Source: an uncultured Paracoccaceae bacterium
GTDB taxonomy: Bacteria; Pseudomonadota; Alphaproteobacteria; Rhodobacterales; Rhodobacteraceae
NCBI GenBank assembly: GCA_947489325.1
Contig: CANLDA010000019.1
Coordinates: 1 to 64,000, forward strand
Reading direction: 5' to 3'
DNA length: 64,000 nt
Part shown: positions 8,879-16,700 of the stretch, in pieces
How positions within the stretch are numbered: the stretch's first letter is position 1
How the letters are laid out: every line of letters starts with the position of its first letter
The notes under the pieces: model-generated
Databases searched by the model: none
What the model saw: the letters and a program-made list of their open reading frames with translations, nothing else
Told to the model about the DNA's origin: nothing
Program-made: the position numbers and the translations under genes

Positions 8879-8926
8879 AACCCATGTACAGAAGCTGTCC
8901 CAACTCATGCATAACCGCTTGAAGCA
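8879..8926 (-). pseudogene. Remnant related to the 538-aa exported-protein gene
   Basis: These 48 bases match about 24033-24080 in the 23613-25229 gene with one clear mismatch, in the same strand sense. On the minus strand they read LQAVMHELGQLLYMGS, identical to the intact protein. The match decays on the left after the GS codons into different residues and stops on the right just before an IS remnant. It looks like the last scrap of a diverged second copy. Confidence 0.6.
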
Positions 8927-8935
8927 TTGCGGATG

Positions 8936-9043
8936 ATGCGATTGCGAGGACCCAAAGGTGCAACTGAACAGTTCCAACTCGCCGCAACCGCCCAAAACCT
9001 CCGGAAACTGGCGAAGTTGGTGCCAGCAACAGCGCAAACTTAA
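8936..9043 (+). pseudogene. C-terminal remnant of an IS1182-family transposase
   Basis: Read from the ATG at 8936, the frame gives MRLRGPKGATEQFQLAAT, then AQNLRKLAKLVPATAQT and a stop at 9041-9043. The pattern RGxxGAxxQFxLAATAQNLRKLAKL is the characteristic end of IS1182-type DDE transposases. Nothing of the catalytic part remains upstream, where the sequence switches directly to the remnant at 8879-8926. The IS has therefore been mostly deleted, which helps explain the scrambled organisation of 8.7-13.5 kb. Confidence 0.65.
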
Positions 9044-9103
9044 GAAGGAACAGCGCTCGCCCGCTTCTCGCTCAACATCGAGGCGACCAAAGCACCGACT
9101 TCT

Positions 9104-9580
9104 TCAACAGTATCCGGACTTAGTTGCCGTTCGCCCCGGCCGATCCAAGGGCCGCTTTTTTCGCGTTGGCCTTTTTGCAATCTTTTGTTGTTTCCGACTG
9201 GCGAGAGTGACGATGCGCTGGAAAGTTGGACATTCCATATGCGAGGGGGCACTGCACTCCGCTGTATGACGGATGGTGTCGCGCAAAGCTGTCAACTTGC
9301 GTATCTGCTGATCCAGTTCATTAGCGCGTTTGTGTAGCTCTGGGCGCGACAGTTCTGGTTTCCCATTCTGGCCGAACATTCTGGCAATATCATCAAGCGA
9401 GAAACCTGCGGATTTACCCATTGAGATCAGTGTGAGTTGCAGCAGCACCTCCGGCAGAAACTGTCTTCTCAGTCCACTCCGGCCAACCGACGAAATCAGG
9501 CCGATCTCGTCGTAATAGCGCAGCGTCGAAGCGGGAACTCCAGCTTTCTCGGATACCTCGCCAATATCTATTAATTTCAT
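9104..9580 (-). CDS. MerR-family transcriptional regulator
   Basis: About 158 residues from the ATG at 9580, which has GAGG six bases upstream; an earlier TTG at 9592 would fall in the operator. The MerR winged helix is clear: IDIGEVSEKAGVPASTLRYYDEIGLI, then FLPEVLLQLTLISMGKSAGFSLDDIARMF. The helix HKRANELDQQIRKLTALRDTIRH is the dimer coiled coil. The effector part has CSAPSHMECPTFQRI with two cysteines, fewer than the four iron-sulphur ligands of SoxR. The tail is unusually basic (RKQQKIAKRPTRKKRPLDRPGR). It is divergent from an MFS exporter, with a shared control region at 9581-9650. Likely role: sensing a toxic or redox-active compound and inducing the pump. Confidence 0.88.
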   Translation of the reverse strand: MKLIDIGEVSEKAGVPASTLRYYDEIGLISSVGRSGLRRQFLPEVLLQLTLISMGKSAGFSLDDIARMFGQNGKPELSRPELHKRANELDQQIRKLTALRDTIRHTAECSAPSHMECPTFQRIVTLASRKQQKIAKRPTRKKRPLDRPGRTATKSGYC

Positions 9581-9582
9581 GC

Positions 9583-9613
9583 TTGACCTCAAGTTGACTT
9601 AAAGTCGTACAGT
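9583..9613 (+). promoter_or_regulatory. MerR-type promoter with SoxR-box-like operator, driving the MFS gene
   Basis: A -35 element TTGACC (9583-9588) and a -10 TACAGT (9608-9613) are separated by 19 bases, the over-long spacer that marks MerR-activated promoters. The spacer holds CCTCAAGTTGACTTAAAG (9587-9604), which matches the palindrome CCTCAAGTTAACTTGAGG described for SoxR at 15 of 18 positions. The -10 lies at a possible GTG start (9612), so translation of the transporter must begin further on, at the ATG at 9651. The regulator's own ribosome site (GAGG on the minus strand) overlaps the operator, implying autoregulation. Confidence 0.72.
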
Positions 9614-9650
9614 GCCTGCTCATCGCAATTCTGACAAGTGGACAAGGCAA

Positions 9651-10889
9651 ATGAAGAGAACTGGATCATCCGAAAAAAAAGAACCGAGTCCCGGTGCGAT
9701 CTTCTGTTTGTCCTTGTGCATGCTATCGGCGTCTTTGGGTACAAGCATAGTAAACATCGCTTTGCCCGCATTGGCACAGGCGTTTGACGCGCCGTTCAAT
9801 CAGGTCCAGTGGGTGGTCGTTTCCTATCTCGCATCGTTGACGTTATCAGCGGTTTTCGCCGGGCGGCTAGGGGATTTGATCGGTCGTCAACGAATGCTTT
9901 TGGCAGGGCTGGCATTGTTTTTGCTAGCATCGGTTTTCTGCGCCCTTGCGCCCAGCCTTTGGTTCTTAATAGGTGCCCGCGCGGTTCAGGGCATCGGAGC
10001 CGCAGTCCTGATGACCATGACCATCGCCCTTGTGCACGAGACGACTGGCGGTGCTCATGTGGGGCGGGCTATGGGGTTGCTTGGTACGATGTCTGCTGTT
10101 GGAACTGCACTTGGGCCAACGCTCGGCGGCTTGATGATTGGGCTGTTTGATTGGCGATCCGTTTTTCTTGTGTTGGTGCCAATCGCTGCGTTGGCCATTG
10201 GCTTTACGCTGCGCACTCTTCCAGCGGGAAAACTGGTCACAAAATTACCTCCGATCAGCCTCGCAGCGTTTCGCGGCAAAGGTATCACGCCCAGTCTGAT
10301 TGCAAACCTACTTGTCGCGGCGGTCATGATGACGACATTGATCGTCGGGCCGTTTTATCTTGGTTTGGCACTCGGGTTACGCGAAGCGATGGTTGGCATG
10401 ATCATGTCAATTGGTCCCGCCATTTCAATATTCTGCGGCGTTCCCTCTGGCCGATTTGTAGATGCTTGGGGCGCGATACCGGTCCTGACAACCGGGCTTG
10501 TCGCAATGGCCATCGGAGCATTTGCCCTATCGGTTTTACCCCAAATTTTTGGCGTTAGTGGCTATATCGCCGCCATCGCAATTCTGACGCCCGGCTACCA
10601 AATGTTCCAATCAGCAAACAACACGAATGTCATGGCTGGGGTTCAAACAGATCAGCGTGGCGCTGTTTCCGGCCTACTTACTCTCGCGCGCAATCTTGGT
10701 CTTATCCTCGGGGCGACGGCAATGGGCGGGGTCTTTTCCTTCGGTGTTGGAGCAGGCGCAATCGTCGACGCGTCTATGGCCTCAATTGCCGACGGGATGC
10801 AGCTCACATTTGTGGTTGCCGGAGTCTTGATAGTCGCCGCGCTCTGGATCGCTCGTCGACAACCAATCAATCTAGAGCGCGCGCTGTGA
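9651..10889 (+). CDS. MFS drug-efflux transporter
   Basis: 412 residues from the ATG at 9651. It has major-facilitator motifs: FAGRLGDLIGRQRML (loop 2-3, motif A, about residues 70-84), RAVQGIGAAVLM (motif B) and GTMSAVGTALGPTLGG (motif C, the antiporter motif of drug-efflux members). About 12 hydrophobic segments are visible, so it looks like a compact drug/proton antiporter in the inner membrane. The first residues (KRTGSSEKKEPSPG) are charged and cytoplasmic. It is transcribed from a MerR/SoxR-type promoter and lies opposite the regulator gene. The natural substrate cannot be read from the sequence. Confidence 0.88.
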   Translation: MKRTGSSEKKEPSPGAIFCLSLCMLSASLGTSIVNIALPALAQAFDAPFNQVQWVVVSYLASLTLSAVFAGRLGDLIGRQRMLLAGLALFLLASVFCALAPSLWFLIGARAVQGIGAAVLMTMTIALVHETTGGAHVGRAMGLLGTMSAVGTALGPTLGGLMIGLFDWRSVFLVLVPIAALAIGFTLRTLPAGKLVTKLPPISLAAFRGKGITPSLIANLLVAAVMMTTLIVGPFYLGLALGLREAMVGMIMSIGPAISIFCGVPSGRFVDAWGAIPVLTTGLVAMAIGAFALSVLPQIFGVSGYIAAIAILTPGYQMFQSANNTNVMAGVQTDQRGAVSGLLTLARNLGLILGATAMGGVFSFGVGAGAIVDASMASIADGMQLTFVVAGVLIVAALWIARRQPINLERAL

Positions 10890-11100
10890 AAGTTCAACCT
10901 TACTGACAGATCTCAGGTGCGGTCATTCGTACAGGTTGCAGCATCCGGTACTCTGGGCTCATTGCGGTCATCTGACACAAATTATCAGGGAAATACCAGA
11001 ATTTCCTTGGTTAAGGTCAGCAGAGCGGACTTTGCTACCGTTCGAACTTGCGCTTCGAATGGCCGCGTCCTGACTGCTTAAGCGAAGCAAGGATATTCGG

Positions 11101-11997
11101 TCATGGCGCAAGCTTTTCTCTTCGCGGCAAGGATAGAAACCCCGCTGCTACGATGATAACAATGCCTGCCAGCGCCAAGGCGGCGGGCAATTCACCAAAA
11201 AAAGTCGCCCCCCAGATCAGGCTGAAGACGAGATAGCTGTAATCGAAGGCCGCAACGGTGGCGGGTGGACCGTTCTGGTAAGCGATTGCCGCGCCGACAC
11301 TGCCGACCAGGATCACTGCCGCCAGAGCCGCGACAACGCCAAGTAGCCTAAGATCGAGGCTCTGCCATGCACCGAAGATGAACGACCCGTCCTGCCCCGA
11401 GAACAGACCGAGGCCAGCACCTGCGACGATGAACGCGACGTTGAGTGCCAGTGCCAACGCAAACGGATCGTCTTCACGGCATTTCCGGGCCGTCAGCACC
11501 ATCGCGCAAGCGTAGAGCAACGCCGCCAGTAAGGGTAACAGCGTGGCGAGATCAAAGCCCGACGCATCCGGGCGCAGGATCAGGATCACGCCTGCAAATC
11601 CCATGAGGATCGCAAACAGTACGCGCGGAGCAGGCCAGCGGCGTACAAGAACCGATGAAACAACTGTGATCAGGATCGGCGAGGTGTAGTAGGCCGCAGC
11701 GGCCAGTGACAGCGGCATGAGAGGCAGTGCTGAATAGTAGCTGAGCCACATGGCGACCAGCAAAACGCTTCGAACCGCGACCCAAAAGAGAGAACCAAAT
11801 GCACGATATCCGTTCCGGCGAGCCAGACAGAATAGAGGCGGCAGAACAAGTGCAGAGCGCAGGATATACATCTGCCAGAGCGGCAGATCGAGGCCGGTGG
11901 CCTTGATGATCGCATCGCCAAGCGACAGGGCCAGCACTGCAATGATGACCGCACCGACCGCAAACCCGGTCCGGTAGGTAGGCATGTCCTTCGTCAC
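11101..11997 (-). CDS. EamA-family (DMT superfamily) membrane transporter
   Basis: 298 residues with about ten hydrophobic helices arranged as two five-helix EamA repeats. The first repeat has LALSLGDAIIKATGLDLPLWQMYILRS and the AAAYYTSPILITVVSSVLV motif; the second has GSVGAAIAYQNGPPATVAAFDYSYLVFSLIWGATFFGE. Members export metabolites or take up small solutes; the substrate is not predictable. The GTG start at 11997 overlaps the stop of the preceding EamA pseudogene (GTGA), so the two were once a translationally coupled pair, as often seen for paired DMT proteins. An alternative ATG is at 11985. About 210 bases without a gene separate it from the MFS gene. Confidence 0.85.
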   Translation of the reverse strand: MTKDMPTYRTGFAVGAVIIAVLALSLGDAIIKATGLDLPLWQMYILRSALVLPPLFCLARRNGYRAFGSLFWVAVRSVLLVAMWLSYYSALPLMPLSLAAAAYYTSPILITVVSSVLVRRWPAPRVLFAILMGFAGVILILRPDASGFDLATLLPLLAALLYACAMVLTARKCREDDPFALALALNVAFIVAGAGLGLFSGQDGSFIFGAWQSLDLRLLGVVAALAAVILVGSVGAAIAYQNGPPATVAAFDYSYLVFSLIWGATFFGELPAALALAGIVIIVAAGFLSLPRREKLAP

Positions 11998-12420
11998 GTT
12001 TGCATGGCCTTTCCTTCACTGCCCCTTGCACCGCCGTATGCGGCAAGGATCGCGCCAACGAAATAGATCATCAGGCCGGTCATCGTTGCGGGGGCATAGT
12101 CTACGCGACCTTCAACGATCTGGAACAGAAAGACAAACAACGGGCCGAGCGCTGTGATTGCGGCAAGGGTCAGGGTGGACATGAGCGAGATCGCTTTCTG
12201 CATCGCGAAGACGGGGAGGGCCATGATGACGAAACCGATCAACACCACGATCAAAAGGCCACCCGGATCGACCGGGTCTTTTCCATCGAGACCGAGCCAC
12301 GTTGCCGTCAGAGCGACCATAACATAGAGCGGAAACCGCAACCCTTATTGGGCAACCGGAGCGATCCCGAGACGGTCGAGTCGCTGGCTGTAGATCATCA
12401 TGGCCGCGAGGCTGATCGCT
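11994..12420 (-). pseudogene. Broken EamA transporter: truncated start plus in-frame stop
   Basis: The C-terminal half of a second EamA protein reads LRFPLYVMVALTATW through to YFVGAILAAYGGARGSEGKAMQT. In the same frame upstream there is AISLAAMMIYSQRLDRLGIA, then PVAQ, a TAA stop (12345-12347) and GLRF. The frame is otherwise coding-like up to 12420, so the TAA is a nonsense change inside the gene. At 12421 the sequence switches abruptly to a copy of the ligase gene, and the first half of the transporter is missing. A TTG at 12341 could still start a 115-residue fragment, which is unlikely to work alone. Confidence 0.75.
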
Positions 12421-13019
12421 GATGCGTGATGAGCAACTCTCCGTTCTGTTCCTCTAGGAAAAGATCGTTGGGTGTCGCGTGGTAGTATCCGCCGCGCTGA
12501 TCCGGGCAATCAGGTCCCCGCACACCGATCTCTCGACCGGCTTCTCCCATTGCGTATCCACTGTAATGACGTGCAAGTGGGAACAGTTTTTTCAAAGCTG
12601 CAATTGTTGTGGAACGGCAGGCTTCGCCTTGCATTTCAATGTGGCGTATTTTCAAGCGCTCATTCACATCATGCATTAATTCGCCAAACATCAATCAGAT
12701 AGAGGGCGTGCCTGCCAACGTGTCTGCCTGCATATCTCGCACAAGAGCCACGTGTTGTGGGAGTTGGTTGGGATCGCAGACAACCGTTTGCAGACCTTCC
12801 AACTGATCCCGGTCAACATGAGAGATGAGTTGATTGTAACTCCAGAAATAGACTTTGCGCTTTGCGCCGTTCTGCACCTGCATGCGTGACAGAAACGGAT
12901 AATAGGGATTTCTGTAGTAAAACAGCGGTGGTTGCCCGGACGTCCCGCTCGTGGATCTGATTTCATCTGCGCCATTAGGCAATGTCAGCAAACGCTCAGA
13001 TATTGGGGCACCGCTGAGG
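12421..13019 (-). pseudogene. Internal fragment of a second PaaK-like ligase gene
   Basis: These 599 bases align without gaps to 1998-2596 of the intact ligase gene, at a constant offset of 10423 and with few differences. The densest difference is the run ATCAATCAGATAGAGGGCGTG against ATCAGCAAAATCGAGGGCGTA. It carries the phosphate-loop part but neither the true start nor the C-terminal domain. One difference creates a stop near PSI, so the frame is split. Both ends are sharp junctions: to EamA at 12420/12421 and to a tpsB fragment at about 13020-13025. Confidence 0.9.
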
Positions 13020-13025
13020 AAGCCC

Positions 13026-13389
13026 CCGGAACCAGTCAGATTGTCATAACGGAACAAAAAACCGACACCATTCGGGGTACAATCGGTTTTGGCAATCGCG
13101 GTGATGAGGCAACCGGGCGTACTCAGATACGTCTTGGATTTGAAGCAGATGATCTGCTGAGGCTCAACGACAGTTATTCTTTGTCCTATTCCGGGTCTGA
13201 GAACAGCAACGCTCTCACGTTCAGTACATCCATTCCATATCGGAAATGGCTTTTTTCCTTTAGCGGGTCATATTCAGAGTCATTGTCTCCTGTATCTGAG
13301 CTGGCTAATCTCTTTACACAAACGACAACGGTCAATTTGACGGCAGAACGACTCCTCTACCGTAACGCCCGGTCCAAATACTTCGCTTA
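13026..13389 (+). pseudogene. Internal fragment of a second tpsB gene
   Basis: The 364 bases match 7611-7974 of the intact tpsB without gaps, at a constant offset of 5415 and with a handful of substitutions (for example ACGACAACG for ACGGCAACG). They encode part of the barrel, from GTSQIVITEQ to ARSKYFAY. The order and orientation relative to the ligase fragment are the same as in the intact locus, with about 5 kb missing between them. A chance open frame runs from 12932 through the junction to 13465, but it mixes wrong-frame ligase sequence with TpsB and is not a real gene. Confidence 0.9.
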
Positions 13390-13470
13390 CCGCCCACCTG
13401 CGCCAGAGGCCGATCATGCACTAACTTTCAATTTGGACCACTCAAGTGGGGCTGCTCAAACCTGAGGAAT
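13390..13470. mobile_element. Possible end of an IS element (IS21-like terminal sequence)
   Basis: Directly after the tpsB fragment the sequence changes to a stretch ending in TTTGGACCACTCAAGTGGGG. The GGACCACT...AGTGGGGC pattern resembles terminal repeats I associate with IS21-type elements. There is no transposase gene here. The call rests on the sharp junction and this resemblance only. Confidence 0.25.
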
Positions 13471-13482
13471 AAGGGGAAATAT

Positions 13483-13770
13483 TCAAAGCGGCTTACGTTG
13501 TGGATTGTGATCGGTGATCCTTACCAGATCTTCGAATGAGATTTCGCTTTTTTTTACAGCTTCGAACTCTTGCTCCGATATTTCATAAAGCACGACGCCG
13601 CCACCATGTGCGCCACTCATTTGTTCAAAGACACACCTACCACCTGACTCTCGGCGAACTTCCCAGGTACGTTCACGCCACAAATTTTCTGAGTGCACTA
13701 CAGGCCTACCTTGAGGATAGTACTTGTTACCAATTTTTCTTACGTATGGTCCAAAATCGTTTTCCGACAT
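13483..13770 (-). CDS. Putative CdiI-type immunity protein
   Basis: 95 residues from the ATG at 13770, which has AAGG at good spacing; starts at 13776 and 13809 also exist, the last overlapping the exoprotein gene. The small soluble protein (GPYVRKIGNKYYPQGRP...GGRCVFEQMSGAHGGGVVLYEISEQEF) has no signal peptide and no family that I recognise. It follows the CdiA-like gene by 16 bases on the same strand, the standard position of an immunity gene for a contact-dependent toxin. Identity is therefore inferred from position. It should act in the cytoplasm by binding the C-terminal toxin module of its neighbour. Confidence 0.65.
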   Translation of the reverse strand: MSENDFGPYVRKIGNKYYPQGRPVVHSENLWRERTWEVRRESGGRCVFEQMSGAHGGGVVLYEISEQEFEAVKKSEISFEDLVRITDHNPQRKPL

Positions 13771-13786
13771 CTGCATCACCTTCCAA

Positions 13787-16700
13787 TTAATTGATCTGTA
13801 ATATCTCAAATGGTGCGTTGCTTATATCAGCGACAGCCTCCGCCACACCTCCACTAGTATAACCGCCGGGAAGCCAGTTGGAATTATTTATCGCTCCACC
13901 CTCGTTACCACTGGGAACTCTTAGATTCGGCAAGTCTGCCCTATCAATTGAAAGGGCTGAGACGTTACCAGAGGTAAGATCACCTGGATTTAAACCGAGC
14001 CTTTGTTCGAGTTGCGCCAAATCACCACCTGTCTCCTGAACAATTCTGTCAAACTCTGCACGCGGCATCAAAAACCCACCGTCCGGTCCCGCATTACCAA
14101 ATCGTTCGACATTCTCAGTAAGCGTCAATCTGACAGCGCCATCATCGAAAAGCGCTAGATGAGCATCAATTTCCGCCTGCGACATATATGTTGATGGATC
14201 GGGCCTACTTCCCCCCGGTGTTGCAACAATCTCATCACGCAATTCCGGCGTCAGTGTCCTATTTGTAGCAATGAAATTTCTGAGACCTAATCGAGTGGTT
14301 ATTCGAGCGATAGTCGCTACTGGGAGAGATACCTCTCCTGCACCTGTGGCTTCTGCTTGACCTGATAATATTGCGAAGATCAAGCGGACGTCATCTAATC
14401 GTTCCTGATCAAGAGTGCTCAGGCTGTCATATTCTTCCGAGTTAGGGAGTATCTCGTCGATCAAATACCGATAGCCATTAACGGCAATACCTGTATTGAT
14501 CGGATCCCAATTTACCTCATCCAATAAACGAAGTACTTGCTCACCGATTTCGAGGCGTGCAATAGGTGACAATGTGTGGGCATCCGTTTCAGTCCACGCG
14601 GCAAAGTTACTCAAAAATACGCTGTTTGAAAGGCCAATTCCTGCTTCGTCATTTAAGGCAAACGCTTCAAACACTTGCGGGTTTGATAGCGGAACTAAGA
14701 CATTTATTAGGTCAGCATCAAATTGCTCCTCAGTAGCACGAAAGTACTCTTGATTTTCATTAAGATAATCTCCGGATCCTTCCGTACCAGGAATATAACC
14801 GCTCGGCGCAATGCTTTCCAAAAACTCTCTAGCAACGATATCTTCTTCTGTATATAGAGCCAAAAATTGACTGACTTGTCGACCTGCTTGGCGAATTAGT
14901 AATCGCCGAGCTGCATCTAAGTTTTCTTGACTACACGACGCCTCATCTGCACATAATCCGAGTTCAATCGCAAATTCATCAGAAAATTCTTCAATTAAAT
15001 CAAGTTCCCTTTCATGCAGTTGACGGTTGTTGGCGATGGCAGATCGGCCAACTGTTGCTGCAATATTTACATTATTGCTATCCCCTCCAGAGAAGAGAAA
15101 TCCGACAGTTGCAGATAATAACTGCGCTATCTGTTGTTCTCGCGTTCTACGCAGATTGGCCTGCTGCTGCGCACTTAAGTTGCTATCAACCTGCAGAGGG
15201 TTATTTTGAAAGTATCCGGCCGCAATGGCCGAAGCAATTGCCCCTGCTGCTCCTGCTCTACAATCTGCCCCTTGGAGCTCTGCTGCAGCACAACCTGCTA
15301 TGCCGTGCAACGCTACGTGGGCAAAAGATCCTTCCCCCCCGTTGATGGGGTTGCCTTGACTGTCCCGGAAGATGGTTCCAATTTCATTATGCACGTCAGC
15401 CAAGCCTAAGGATACGACAGTGCTGATGAGGCTGCTCTGGAACCCATCTCCAAAACTGGTGCCATAGATGGCGGAATTGACGCCTGAAGAAATTGTCGCA
15501 TCAAAGGCACCTTCAAGGACGTTGGCGACACTGAGATTGTTAAGTCCAAAGAGTGATGTCGAGAGTGCTTCACTCCATTCTGCGCTTGCCCCAAGAACAG
15601 AAATGCTGTCCAAACTTGTGACTGCCTCACCAACGGAATTTGCTGCACCCTGCAGATCATCCGCTCCTAGGAAATCACCGGCGGCTTGCAAATCAAGAGC
15701 GCTGGTTGCCAAAGCTGTTGCTGCAGAGATTGCTGCGTTTGCGAGAATGTCTCCAAGATCCAAATCGCCAGAAACCACGCCATTTGCAACACCTACGGTG
15801 CTGGATGTCGCAAAGGACACCACTGCCGTGCCCGCATGGGTTAATTGTCCAGCACTTGTCACCAACGCACCTAGGTTTGCTCCAGGAGCCGCGGCGGCAT
15901 TGATAAGAAGTTGGCCATACCCAGCGGTCAGCGCAATAGTGACTACCGCGATGAATGCAGGTGAGAGGGCTTTGGTTTCCTCGTAGAAATACTCGTCCAG
16001 CAGTTCCTGATCCAGAAGCACCAGATTGGCGAGCGCAAGGAGCTCGTCGGGGTAAAGCTCAGCAGCGGTTGGCCCTTCTTCACCCTCATGGCTATAAAGT
16101 GTCAGATAGGTCTCGCCACCGATAGAAAAGCTCACTTCTCCATCCGCACTGATGGTGGTCAGCACGGCGTCTTCTCTGTGCGACGTCTCTGTTACCGTGG
16201 TGATGTAAATCGCCCCGGAATTGGTTTCAAAGTACTCTTCCTGGGCACTATCGATGGCTGCCAGGATGCGCAGATCGCCCCCAACATTGATATTGAGATC
16301 GCGTCCTGCAGAAAGCCGCGCGCCAACAAGCTCGAGATCCCCACCTGCAACGATGGTTAGATCAACACCAGCAAGGGCCGCTGTGCCTGTGGCTGTGCGA
16401 TAATCCGCCAAGCTATAGGCAGAGGAGGAGAACAGACCAAACAAGGAGGAGCTGCTGGATTGCGACACGGTTCGATCAATATCCGTAAACGCGCCCGCCA
16501 GGATGTCCCCTTGGGTTGCGGACAGATTGATATTCCCGCCGTGGCTAATGAACTCACTGCCCGCCGTGATCAGATTGCCGGTTTCGGATTCAACATCAAT
16601 ATCACCACCTGCAGAGAGGCTGGCCCCTTCATTGACCAAACGGGTGATCGACAACAGGCTGCTTCTGGATGACAGTAGACCACTACTGTGCGTCCGATGA

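Noticed and set aside
10890-11100. Possible gene between the MFS and EamA genes
   Set aside because: Only short frames without ribosome sites or recognisable motifs are present; it may be decayed sequence.
12932-13465. 177-codon plus-strand open frame
   Set aside because: It is a chance fusion across the pseudogene junction: wrong-frame ligase sequence, then TpsB barrel sequence, then IS-like sequence, with no start or signal of its own.
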